Assembly (NCBI GenBank): GCA_914767715.1
Contig: OU612070.1
Span: 11,423,501 to 11,487,500, forward strand
Source of the DNA: Membranipora membranacea
Lineage: Eukaryota; Bryozoa; Gymnolaemata; Cheilostomatida; Membraniporidae
DNA length: 64,000 bases
Direction: 5' to 3'
The position numbers and the translations under genes are program-made. Position 1 is the first letter of the stretch. The number at the start of each line of letters is the position of its first letter. Of this stretch, positions 50,121 through 62,134 are shown in pieces. The notes below the pieces were generated by a model. That model worked only from the letters and a program-made list of their open reading frames with translations. It had not been told where the DNA came from and ran no database searches.

Positions 50121-51585
50121 ATTCAGACCAGATAACATCCTAACTATCACCATGAAATACTCGTAAACCTCAGACACGACCAGTTGTACAGGATGGTATA
50201 AAGCGCTAAGACTGTACATCACTCAGATACTTGCAGCCATGTGATGTTCATGTCAGTATGAACACATCAATCACGACCCGTGACACATGATCATGTGAAG
50301 CTCAAAGTGACTCTAATGCTCATAGCCAAGGTTGATGTCAAGCAGCTAAATTCACTCCATTTGTAGTGAGACGAAGACGGATATGAAAAGCTGTCTAACC
50401 ACATGAGAACACTGTGCCATGTTAAAACGGTCACCCAAACTCAAAACATCTTCAACTCACATGTGAGGTAATAATCCAAAGGAAACAACTCCGCTACATG
50501 CGTGTCGTCTGTGGGGCATGTGTCATGAGGCGCTTACTTTCTCTTCTACTAAAAACTAAGGCAGATGACTGGTCAAGATAACGAAAGATTTCTTCAAACA
50601 GTGCTCAAGGCTATGTCAATTAGTAAGTTTCAATCTATGGCACACACAAAGCGTAGAGGGAGCCAGAAGGTTCCCTAGTAAATCCATTGATAACTTGATA
50701 AGACATCGCCAAACTCTTTACTATCATGCTATTTAGCAAATGATACGATAGCAGATATCCTCAGCATGCGCAATCATTGACTACAGGTAAACACTAAACC
50801 ACAGGCATCATTCTACAATAAAGCAACACCCATCCACCTCATAGACAATTTCGAAGTGAGATTTGACAAGTAGACTCACTAGTAATTACAGTCAGTCAAC
50901 AATACATACTGAAGCCACCTGCATACCTTTAAGAGTTTTCTTCTCCTTTAAATACCATCAGTACCTAAACGTAACCGTAAAACAAACCCTCATTTTTCAT
51001 TAAGGCAACTTGATATTCTTTTTAAAATTCAACTGTTATGAATTTTGACAAAACCAGTATACAATTTTTTATTAACTGATTTTATTTATTTTGTTTATCC
51101 CACCATATCTGGGGCCAGGTATTAGTTAGTGATGAGGATAATATAAAAGGATCGCTTGGTCTTTGATGTGAGTACAAACTCCAACTGCTGCATGTTGGTT
51201 GTAGTGGGAAATTCCACAGTACATCATTATGTCTCTGACAGGAGGCACAGGGGGAGGGGTGGTGCCTAGGCAACAAACTAAGTTCCTTCAATCGAGTTAG
51301 CCTCTTATTTAAGTGATAAGTTCGCCGCAGGGAGCAGGATGGATAAGCCTTACCAGTACAATGGCTTGATTTGGGGTTTATTTTATGGCTTCTAGTGATC
51401 AGGTCTACCGATAATACAAACATCCCTTGTATGTTTATCACATCCACTCCTATATAATTTTGTGTCTCAGAAAGCATTCTAATGAAGTGGATGTGATATT
51501 TGATCATAAACATCCACTCCTATATAAGAGTGGATGTTTAATTATAAACAGCTACTAAAATAGAGAACACTGTGTGATAACTTAC

Positions 51586-51705
51586 ACTTTGATTCCACAT
51601 TATCTGTATATTCTCATCTCTATAACAAGTTTTGCTCATTTTCACCGAATCGTCAATTTCGTTGATTTGCCTTCTTCACTCTTTCAAAGTCCGGTGCAGT
51701 GATCT
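51586..51705 (-). CDS. candidate exon with translation start, gene unrecognised
   Basis: Acceptor TTTTCTTCCAG and donor GTAAGT bound this exon. An ATG at 51639 opens 18 codons (MSKTCYRDENIQIMWNQS) ending in phase 0. An in-frame TGA lies upstream within the exon. It could be the first coding exon of a minus-strand gene whose 5' UTR exons lie higher, but no convincing next exon was found. It does not join VWA8 in phase. Confidence 0.35.
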
Positions 51706-53221
51706 CTGGAAGAAAAGCAATAAAGATATATTTTATACATATTAAAATATTAAATATTTACATTATTATATTTTAGACTATACCATCAGTGGCAGTAATG
51801 ACATTGGTCTCCGAATCATTAAAATGGCTTTTTGAATCCGAATTGTGTCACAATGACATTCCTGCCACACTAACTTTGCTAGAGTGAAAAGCAACTTGAA
51901 ATGGTTTAGGTGGAAATTGGCAATTTGCAAAGCGGGGAGTATCTTTGGAGCCTGGCTAAACTCGGCATTGTTTATGATTATGTTCACTGGCCCCTCAAGA
52001 ACATGTAGCTACACTGTAAAATCTTACCATTATCACCGACAAGGAGAATTTCGGGAGGCTCTGCTAACTTTAAGTCTCCCTACTAAAAGTTCTCATGGAC
52101 CACAATCCAGCACCGCAGTACATTTCTGAAATAAAACAAAAAACTCAATAAGTAAAGAATGGGTTATTCTCAGATGAAATACATAGCATTGTGAAACACA
52201 GATACTGCTGCAATGAAGAATTTCATCAAGCTATGGTGTCTGTTATAACGCTTCCTATTGTTGTGACAAGTGGTAAGAAAGAAAATTTGTGATGAAGATC
52301 ATCAGAGCCCGGCTAACCTTGGTATCATTCATGATTATGTTCACTGCCCCCCCCACCCTAAAGGAGATATTAATGCACATACCATTATCATAGACATGAA
52401 GCGGTTCGGGAGGCTACGCGAACTTTAAGCCTCCCTACTTATGGCCCAGCACCACATTACAGCAGTCTTTGTATGATCAGTTCACCCCTGTAAAGAAAAT
52501 GGAAATATCATGGATGTAATTCAAACAGAAAAGTGCTACAGGTATACGTGAAATCTCAACAGAGGTGTGATCGTTAAAGTAAATCTGTGTAATATGGCAC
52601 GGTGTCTGTGTTGAAAATCAACTGCTGAAGACGATTCTAACTCAAGTTCATTCAAATTTCAAGGAAAATTAGAAGGCTGAAATGGTAGAACAGTAGATAC
52701 CATAAGTATGAACGTACATGGCAAGGTGATCTACCATGACAACAACATACTATGCATCACTCTATAACAGGGCATCCGTAATAATCATTAAAGATTTTCA
52801 AACTCATGCCACTTTTAGACAGCTTTCAGAGTGGAGACTTGCTAAGTAGACAGACTAGCAATGAGATTCAGTCAACAATACAAACTGAAGCCACCTGCAT
52901 TCCTTCGAGGTTTCTAGAGTTATCTTCCCTTTGCTTACCACAATTTGTAACGCCCTACTATTTACCAGTATGTCCACAAAACAAGTAAACTTTGGAGGAA
53001 AAGGCAAGACTATTCTAGTAGTGTAAAAGGCAATCAACAGTTAGTTGCAGTTCTAAAGACGTGCGTGAGATATTTAATTATAAACAGCTAATGATATGTT
53101 TACTGCCCCCCTCTCAATGAAATATTGATACACTTACCATTAACACCTACATGAAGCGGTTTGGGAGGCTATGCTAACTTCAAGCCTCCCTACTTTTCTC
53201 CATCACTGGTATCACATCTTC

Positions 53222-53985
53222 AGTACTCCCAGGTGGTCTAGTGGTTTGTTTGTTGTCTCCCAGGTGGTCTAGTGGCATGTTTGTTGTCTTCCAGGTGGTC
53301 TAGTGGCTTGTTTGTTGTCTCCAAGGTGGTCTAGTGGCTTGTTTGTTGTCTCCAAGGTGGTCTAGTGGCTTGTTTGTGTCTCCCAGGTGGTCTAGTGGCT
53401 TGTTTGTTGTCTCCTAGGTGGTCTAGTGGCATGTTTGTTGTCTTCCAGGTGGTCTAGTGGTTTGTTTGTCGTCTCCCAGGTGGTCTAGTGGCTTGTTTGT
53501 TGTCTCCCAGGTGGTCTAGTGGCTTGTTTGTTGTCTCCCACGTGGTCTAGTGGCTTGTTTGTTGTCTCCTAGGTGGTCTAGTGGCATGTTTGTTGTCTTC
53601 CAGGTGGTCTAGTGGTTTGTTTGTCGTCTCCCAGGTGGTCTAGTGGCTTGTTTGTTGTCTCCCAGGTGGTCTAATTGCTTGTTTGTTGTCTCCCAGGTGG
53701 TCTAATGGCTTGTTTGTTGTCTCCCAGGTGGTCTAGTGGCTTGTTTGTTGTCTCCCACGTGGTCTAGTGGCTTGTTTGTTGTCTCCTAGGTGGTCTAGTG
53801 GCATGTTTCTTGTCTTCCAGGTGGTCTAGTGGTTTGTTTGTCGTCTCCCAGGTGGTCTAGTGGCTTGTTTGTTGTCTTCCAGGTGGTCTAATGGCTTGTT
53901 TGTTGTCTCCCAGGTGGTCTAGTGGCTTGTTTGTTGTCTCCCAGGTGGTCTCGTGGCTTGTTTGTTGTCTCCCAGCTCCAGCTTC
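53222..53985. repeat. 31-bp minisatellite with tRNA-Glu-like A-box segment, about 24 copies
   Basis: The unit is CAGGTGGTCTAGTGGCTTG plus TTTGTTGTCTCC. TCCCAGGTGGTCTAGTGGTT differs by about one base from the 5' end of eukaryotic tRNA-Glu. The array interrupts a type-B exon copy at its left edge. Confidence 0.9.
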
Positions 53986-55859
53986 CACTTGAATTGTCTG
54001 TAAAGAGAATAATTCAGCTTGATTACTGTATCATCAGCGCAGAATGAAGAGGGGTGAGAGGCTAGGGTGAGTTTTTTGTGTATCAAAACGAATTGAACAG
54101 GAAAATGTGGAGAAAATATAAACCAAAGTCTTTCTTATCATGCTCTATCTTAGAAGAATGTATTGAACTACATATCTTGACGTTAGGTAGATTTATAAAA
54201 TTAATAATAATTATATTGATGTAATTAATATCAAAAGTGTCAGAGAGATAGTATTATTTAAAAGGTATTATTTACTCTTTATTATTCAGAGCCATTGTTT
54301 CAATGTGAGAAGAATTCAAGAAATTTACTGCAAACATACAACCAATCATCCCCCATAATAAAAATCGACAGAATAACAAGTTGTGGTAACTGAGCTTCAA
54401 CAAAGGGCTTCATTGATTAGGATAGTGTGAGAACCCAGCTATCCGTTGTATCATAATGATTTTGTTCACCATCCCTCCCTCAAGGATATATTGATGTACT
54501 TACCATTAACACCTACATGAAGTGGTTCGGGAGGCTACGCTAACTTTAAGCCTCCCTACTTTTCTCCAGAACCACAGTTGAGCAGTAAGTGTGATCAGTT
54601 AGTCCCTGTAAAGAAAAACGCCATGCTACAGTACAGGAATAGGTTAGATCAGTCTTGTTGTGTGTTTATGTGTTGTTGCGGCAACCTTTCCTCGCGACTT
54701 TTCTCGTCGGTGAGAGCGATACAATCAATAATCGAAGATTCAAGTTTGCAGCCCTGTTGGCGGGGGTATTTTCAAATTAATCAAGATGCAATTAAGACAA
54801 TCCAGAGAAGCTCTATATGGCCGCTCTGTTGGATAGTTATTAAAATTATAGACACTTAGGTGAGGCTAGGCTGTAGATTGAATTCGGCTACATTTGTTGA
54901 CGTTAGGTAGATCATGATGCCTCAGTTTTATAGGTAAGTAGAATTTGACACATACCATTACTATCATTAGAATGTACTGAGGGGAGGCCTGACTGGTATC
55001 ACATCTTCAGTACTCTGAAGGCCTCCCCTTTTTCTCCTATCATTGTTCTCCTGTACTCAGAGCTATATAAGTAGTAGGAAAAATTCAAATGAACACAGCA
55101 TTTTGCTGATATTGTCTTGTTTGAAGAATTTAAGGAATGGGCAAATATCCTATCGTCACAAAGCAGGAGCACTTTTGAATTATCGTATCCTGATTTGCTT
55201 TGTATCAGGATATTTGTGAAGACATATTATTCTTTGCAAGGTAAATAAAGCAAGAGTTGCACCAGGGTCCCAAACTCCCTGGCCGCACCAAGCCTGTCAC
55301 AAACCATCGGCAAACAATTCAATGCTAGTTATTCTATGTAGTTTTAGCAAAAAGTAACCCCTGTTAACCCTTGGTTTTAGTAAGATGTAGAAGATTTCAG
55401 CAACAAAAATCCACACAGGCCTGATTCAGCAGGTTTTGTCAAGAAGATTATATTATAGTCATGTTTAAGGTTAAGTTATCAATGACACCAAGAGTGATCA
55501 AACCTACCAGCCAAGCTTCTGAGATAGGCTCGGGAGGCCCATCTAATGGCAGCCTGTCAGCAGGTATCCCTATTATTACTCAGGCACTCCCTCCCTTATA
55601 GTCTCATATGTTGGTATAGAGGGAGGCCAAGTCGACTTTGATACACCATGTAGAAGGCCTCCCTCTTCATTTCTGTAGCCCTTTAGCATTGAGCCCCTGT
55701 GAATATAAATTAAGATTATTATGAATGAGACGCCAAGATAAAGTGACTACACAGTGAGAGGATAAACTAACACAGCTTTCAGATCAAGCTCGAATTTTAC
55801 AGCGACCGCAACCAAACAAACCATCCAAACTAGTAACAACAATTAAACATCCACCATAA

Positions 55860-55922
55860 TAATAATCTATCCAATAATAATCTATCCAATAATAATCTAT
55901 CCAATAATAATCTATCCAATAA
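55860..55922. repeat. 15-bp minisatellite, about 4 copies
   Basis: Tandem AATAATAATCTATCC between array exons. Confidence 0.85.
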
Positions 55923-56324
55923 TGAGTCTTGACGATCCAAGTTTTGGTAACTGAGCTTCCCTTCATAGATTGTGATAGTGTGAGAACCCGGCTAACCTTT
56001 GTAGCATTAATCATTATATTCACTGCCACCCCCTCCTCAAGGACATATCGATGTACTTACCATTAACACTTACATGAAGCGGTTCGGGAGGCTACGCCAA
56101 CTTTGAGCCTCCCTACTTCTCTCCAGCACCGCAGATAAGCAGTAAATACTGTGATCAGTTAATCCCTGTAAGGAAAAAAGTAATGTTGCAGTACAGGAAT
56201 AGGTTAGATCAGTCTTGTTGTGTTTTTTTGTGTTGTTGTTGTGCCAACCTTTACACACAACTTTTCTCATTAATGAGAGCATACTATCAATAAATTGAAA
56301 ATTTAATTTGGCAGCCCTGTTAGT

Positions 56325-56580
56325 CAGGGGGGTCTTTCAATTAGAAAGAGTGATCCTTTACTAAAGCAAGTTATCACTATCACATCACTATCACATCGCT
56401 CAAAATTATCACTCACTTGGTGTTTCAATTAGAGAAAATCGCTCTCAAATCACTCACTCAGAACGTATATAGTTCCATCAAGTGACGATCTGAAAGCGAG
56501 ACCCCTAGCAGGTATTGCTCACTCAGTGAGTGAGCGATAATATTGCGATTTTGGCTGTTTCAAATTGAAAGACCTCCCTG
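56325..56580 (-). mobile_element. MITE, TCTTTCAATT family, copy D (best preserved, 256 bp)
   Basis: Terminal inverted repeats CAGGGGGGTCTTTCAATT and AATTGAAAGACCTCCCTG. The core runs in the opposite orientation to copies A-C. A related segment near 54748-54810 (GCAGCCCTGTTGG..., TTTTCAAATTAATCAAGAT) lacks the element and acts as a paralogous empty site. Confidence 0.8.
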
Positions 56581-58111
56581 GGTAATTTCAAATTGGTCAA
56601 GATCCAATCAAGACAAGTCAGAGAAGCTCTATATATCCGCACAGTAGGCTAGATGTCAGAATGTTTGACATATGTGGTGGAAGCTAGGCTGAGTTTTCTG
56701 TGTCTCAAAACAACTCAAACAGGGAAGTGTGGACACGAACAAGACTAAAACTTTTCTTAACATCCTCATTCTTAGAATAAGGATTGAACCACATTTCTTG
56801 ACGTTAGGTAGATTGTGATGCCTCAGTTTAATAGGTAAGTAAAATCTGACACGTACCATTACTATCATATGACTGTATGGAGGGCAGGCCTGACTGGTAT
56901 CACATCTTCAGTACTCCGAAGGCCTCCCATCTTCCCCTTCACTATCTCCCAGAGGCCTCTCTCTTCATCTCTGTAGTTGTTCAGTATTGAGCTCCTGTGG
57001 ATATAAATAAAGGTATAATGAATGAAGCAGCATGATACAGTAACTACACAGTAAGAGGAAAATTCAATGCGCTTTCAGTACAAGCCCAAATTTACAACAA
57101 ATGCAAGCAATAACTAGCAACAACTTACAAGTAACTATCCACCAAAAACATAATTTACTTAAAAGAGTCTTGACTACCCAAGTTGACAGTGCATTAACTG
57201 TGCTTCAAAAAAGGGCTTCACAGATTGTGATTGTGCGAGGAATTCAAGGAATGCACCATCAATTGGGAGTTTCAAGCAAGTCATGTCTAATTAGAAAGTT
57301 ATCGGATGTTTTTTCAATACAGTTGCAGTCTTTTCTCACTGAGGTACAAGACTAATTTATGGTAAAAAAAGCAATAGCCTACAAAATAAGCTGCCAAACA
57401 TACCATACAGTAGCAAGACTCCTGGCCTAGCAGCATTCTGTTCCATAGAGAGAAAGCCTCCCCTTATAGCTCCTAGCTTCTTTCTCGTTGAGCTATCCCC
57501 TGTAGAATGAAAATATATACTCTCATATGAAGCAGGGAAATCCTAAAGGGTATTAAATGCAGCATCAACATATACATGTCATGTGCGTCCAGGCAGTGGT
57601 TTGAATAGTGAACATAGAGATACTTTCCATATATTTAAAAGATAATTATTTACTAATATTTTTGGCTGGTTTTGGGATAAAAACAATAACCATTCAATAC
57701 GGTGTGGTCAAACTTACCATAAATGACAGTCGTATGATGGGTCCTGGGAAGCGAGTCTGCGTTATGGAATGCCTCCCTTTATTTGACCTGCATCGTTTTT
57801 GTCGGTGCTGCTAGTTAAGCTGATATGATTGACTGCTCTCATTGCTGACTTTACTGAACAGCAGTCAACCTGCGTGCAAAGATTCAATATAAATCAAGGG
57901 CTCAAATGACTGCAACAATCAGACGTTGTGTTACCTCGAAGAGTTAACTCCTTGGTTACCTTCTGTGATACTTACGATGCGTAAGGATAGCGTAGCGTGA
58001 AGACAGAAGAATCAAACTCACCCAAACTTTATTTGTATGATAGAGAGAAGACAAATTATGTCAAGCTTATTATGAGAAGTATTGAACAAAACCGACTAAT
58101 ATGTTACTTAC

Positions 58112-59904
58112 CATATTAAGGTGATATTGATCTGTATCAACTTCAGTCAGAGGATTTCTCCACCAGTTGAGCACCATTTCATTACCATTACTTTCCTTTT
58201 CCTGCATGAAAATCAGAGTAAATTTGATATCCGATGATTACAACAGAGCGAGAACGAAAGAAAATCATGGGAATGAACTTAAACTAAACTCACCCAGGCA
58301 ATATCATCAAATAGTAGTCAGAGCAAAAATTGAACCAATGAACTTAAGTTAAGTTCATTAATTAAACAGCTTCGATGAAAATTCGATGGAAATCATCGGA
58401 TGACGGTTATGAGAATACACAGAATAAATGGGAAGTGAGATTAGAATAACTGTCAAAATTGAAGAGATGTATCAGCAAGCGTTAGAGGCCAGCAAAATAG
58501 CGTACTTACCAGGCTTAAAAAATGTATTGCCATCAGCCTTGCTGTCTGGTGCCCAACTGATTTAAAATCTTATTATGGCTTTAAAATGATCTATGATGCC
58601 ATCCTATGATGTCATCGAAATGATTGGAATTTAAACAAACAAAAAAGCAAACATGAAATCAGTACCTAATAAACTTGCGAGTTATCTCCGCACAGTTGAG
58701 GAAAAAAAACCATAAAAAATACATCCATCACAGATGTGACATTTAATTAGTTGCTAACAGACTGAGATAATATAGTTTATTAGAGGGCGTTTTGGTGCTG
58801 AGATATTTCAGAGGAATAGAAACACACAGCGAGAGTGACGAGAGATATTATGTTTTTTTATTTCTATAATATGTGAGGCCACTGAATGGCTCAACACGGA
58901 TTCCTTAGAAAGTTACTGCCAGGCTGTAGACAACAATAGTATTTATCATTAGTTAAGTTTAGTTGTATACGCCATGTATAAGTCATCACAATAAAATAGA
59001 AACAATATGTGTTTTAACAGTATAGCAGAATAAGTATACGAGTTTGTCCATTACAATATTACAAGAGCCTTTTACTTCTCACCGTTGTCATGACGTTACG
59101 AAATCTTCTTTGTGGCTGCAGAATAAAGTACATTCAACTTTCAACATTTTCTGGCAGTCTCAGTGAGAGATGAGGCAGTAAATTATTCTTTCTCAGACGC
59201 CGCTAATTGTTGAATTCGCAGCTTTAATCAGAAGAGGCTGATGTTGGTCCTGACTCGTTAGGTTTCTGCTTTTTATTGGGAGAGGTCTACAAAAATAACT
59301 CTAATCAATATAAAGCTGCCTCAATATTATACATTTTGGAGTTGTCCGCTAATTGATGATATATTTGGTCAATGAGAGAACAACACCCAATTGATTGGTC
59401 TAGACATATTAAACTACTGAACCAGGGAGTTTGGGATATAAAGCGGTCCCAAACTCCCTGACTGAACTGATGGAAGCTACTCAATCCTATCATTTAATTA
59501 AGCAGCTTTGAAAAAGTTTGAATGTTAGTCATATCACAAGAAAAACTCATCATATTTTGTGATCTTTTATGGTTATTAGTAATTTCAAATTGAACAACTG
59601 CTTAATTTTGTTCTCTGATAAATAAATTACTGGATTCTTAGTTCTGACAGCTCTATCTATCAGAGTCATCAATGTTTTTGTAGGATAATCTTACCTTGGA
59701 ATCAGCTACTTCAGAGTCTCTGATGCGTTTATTTGTTGAAGAGGCGGCGGCAGCAGCGGTATCATTAGATGAGGCTACAGCCTCGTTATCAGCAGCAGTA
59801 GCCGGGGCGGATTTCTTCAGTTTCTGTATTCTGCACATTACAGCACTGTGTAGCTGATCCATGTCTGTTGGAGATCCTGATACTAAGAACACATGTACCT
59901 GATC
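58112..59904 (-). CDS. coding exons of an unrecognised minus-strand gene (5' partial)
   Basis: Three phase-0 exons. 59695-59904 is 70 codons, from DQVHVFLVSGSPTDMDQLHS to an Ala/Ser/Asp-rich low-complexity stretch and KRIRDSEVADSK. 58510-58545 is a 12-codon microexon (TARLMAIHFLSL) with a weak acceptor. 58112-58201 is 30 codons (EKESNGNEMVLNWWRNPL...). If spliced to 57718-57869, the frame ends after about 35 more codons at TAA. The 'SGSP..D..HSAV..RIQKL' segment is vaguely KH-like, but I do not claim it. Exons above 59904 were not found with confidence; an open stretch at 60917-61080 after AAAATTACAG is one candidate. Confidence 0.55.
59423..59460. mobile_element. micro-palindrome element 3 (38 bp) with 7-bp TSD
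   Basis: Arms CAGGGAGTTTGGGA and TCCCAAACTCCCTG are perfect reverse complements around a 10-nt centre. The flanks are ACTGAAC on both sides (59416-59422 and 59461-59467). A half-element-like TCCCAAACTCCCTGG also occurs near 55268. Confidence 0.7.
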
Positions 59905-61200
59905 CTGTTCAGAGAAATAAGGACCATAATTAACACATCATAACAGAAATAGCCATCAGCGTCAGCATAAGCTATTTCAGATGCAAATAATCAGACTCCT
60001 TGTAATCTATTACAATAATAATCTTTGAGTTCAGGTGAACTGAATAAAATAAAACTCAATAAAAGTATTAAAAAAAAAGTGAAGGGCAATTTCTGGCCTC
60101 TGATTCCTGACCACCAATTACCGAATAAGATCATATGATACTTAAAATGCAAAGTTAGAAAAGTTCTTTATGAAAGAGGGAGAGTCTTCTTCTACCAATA
60201 TATGCTATCTGATGACCTAACCCTGTAAACATTGATTCCGATTTTCATGATTATAATGCAATTCCCTCAATGCTAGCAATATTTATTCTGTGCTTATCAG
60301 GATTGAGTTAACAGAGGTTCAGCTATATGAAAAGTTGTTTACAGATTGTCTACTCAGGAAGCTCAAATTTGGTAACATGATCTATAAAAATCACATTGGA
60401 ACCAGTGTCAGGTAGAAAATCTTATGTTACTCTTTCCTGCAGAGTTGGGAGGATTGATTCCCCACCGGAGACTAACTTACATAAAATATCAGCGACCGGT
60501 TGGCAAATTTCATACCCAATAAGTACTTCATCACATAGGGCCATGGCCATCATAGCATATCATAGACTTTTATATCTCCTACATAGTGTTCTGAACAATT
60601 AGATCAGCAGTATTGAAAAGCTCAATCATTAGGCCTTCATATATAAGTCTTTCTTCCGTCCAATTTTTAGCATTATAATCGGTTTGTTATCTAAGAACTT
60701 ACCTTTTATTCGAATAAATTTTGGGCTTGCCCTTTCACAATATCACCATAGCATATATACTCTGTGTATAATCGCAGTTCTCATCAGCACGCCCAGAGGA
60801 TATATGCTCAGCAGTGGAAGATATTTGTGCAGTAGAGCTAGCTTCTGCTCAGAGGAAGAGAAGTTTGCTTGACTACCCATACCTCACCTGCCAAATAGAG
60901 ACCATATAAAATATAATCACATCACTAGCCCTAATACTGCTTCAATCAATGATGATTTGGCAGTACACTGTGGTGTAACAATTTGCAATTTTCTTGTTGC
61001 AACGTCTTCAATATTATCTAAGAACAGGTCAAAAGAAGATAACGTCTCAACAATTGTGGAATGCATTGTGGACCACAATACTGTAATTTTAGGTGGTCTA
61101 CTCACTGAGCAAGCATCATCATCATGAGTGGTATTTGAAGTTGGTTATTCACTGTTGTCAGAAGCCATCTCCAGTCTATTATCAATTCATTTGTAGCTTT
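59905..61200. other. mostly unassigned sequence
   Basis: AT-rich. Apart from the possible minus-strand exon at about 60917-61080 (SSFDLFLDNIEDVATRKLQI, weak support), no gene or repeat is recognised. Confidence 0.4.
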
Positions 61201-61213
61201 TTTTACAATACAT

Positions 61214-62134
61214 ACCAGATACATGAGGGCGATTCGACCCCTCATTGGACCAGGACTGCCTGTATTAGAAACATGTCCTGTCCCAGCAAGTCCTTCTGCA
61301 TCATCCAGTTCAGACGAGAGAGGAGAGACTGTGATGTTTCACCTGGTACTGTAAAACACAGAAGATAATGACTTTATATGTCAAACAGTCAGTTGGTGTT
61401 TTTGAGAACATTTCATGACTAAAGAGAGCTGTCCATCCGAGCTGGATAATCTATAGTATGGTGGTCCCAGCTATTGACAGATTTTCTATGCGACTGCGGT
61501 ATTTTAATCTTTCTCTATCATTATCTACACTTCTTATGTAGAGAGTGGGTACATGCAAACTAACATTTATTATGGTTAGGCTTATTACATTATATATATG
61601 ACAAGCTTTGAAGAGGATTGGTAGTGGTGCACAGCAGATGTAGACAAATTGGTATAACAAAACCTAACACCGACACTTTATTTTGTTTGAAGGAGGACGG
61701 GGCTAAGGACTATTATCCCTGGGAAAATGATTGTATGATACAGTTGCCCTGTCTTTACAAGCGTTATCGTTGGTGTGGTGTTTTCTCTCCGTCTCCCATC
61801 ACCTCCAAAACCCCAATAAACTTGTCCAAACTCCAGTGCACACACTGCCAATCAACAAATTCATATCATTGAACATTTGATAAAGTACCTATGGCTTGTA
61901 ATATCCACTGCTTGCAAACAAATGCCAAGCAAGGTATTATTAGGGTCCATTACTCACAGGCTTTTTGTGAAAGTGCTTTAAATGGTTGAGTCTGAGAAGA
62001 TAAATTTTGTTGACTGAGTTGATAATGCTGAAAGTTACAATGGTAATAGATCATAAATTTGTAGTAGGACTTAATTCATACAATACATAGAGAGCAAAGG
62101 GATAGACAGAAACTTGATGTAGGATGGTCAGCTG
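61214..62134 (-). pseudogene. degenerate duplication of VWA8 exon 3 and its 5' intron
   Basis: 61214-61351 matches VWA8 exon 3 (42589-42719) with both splice sites retained. A 2-bp insertion next to the P-loop codons shifts the frame to TGA. The flank to 62134 is similar to about 43160-43760 (shared landmarks ATGACAAGCTTTGA, GCAAACAAATGCCAAGCAAG, AGGGATAGACAGAA). Exon 2 (43036-43116) is missing from the copy. The duplicated block is cut off by the LTR element starting at 62135. Confidence 0.8.

Larger units (their letters stand above)
52028..57869 (-). other. array of duplicated minus-strand exons with splice sites and hairpins
   Basis: Exon-like units with acceptor and donor: 57718-57869, 57404-57499, 56857-56994, 56061-56165, 55508-55696, 54956-55050, 54504-54605, 52383-52487, 52028-52125. 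A truncated unit at 53138-53220 has a donor but no acceptor. Two related types alternate. Type B (52028, 52383, 54504, 56061) carries GGGAGGCT..AGCCTCCC. Type A (54956, 55508, 56857 and relatives) carries GAGGCC..GGCCTCC-like arms. Nearly all end ATG|GT (TAATG|GTAAGT or close). Most are not open in a consistent frame, so they may be UTR, non-coding or poison exons of the gene upstream at 59.9-58.1 kb. No transcript evidence is available here. Confidence 0.55.

Noticed and set aside
51082-51513. 143-codon minus-strand ORF
   Set aside because: Some Cys/His-rich text (CASCQRHND), but no family match, no splice support, and it overlaps palindromic ACATCCACTC repeats. Left uncalled.
53222-53985. 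Tandem tRNA-Glu genes
   Set aside because: Each unit has only the 5' tRNA-like segment, with no anticodon arm, T arm or B box.
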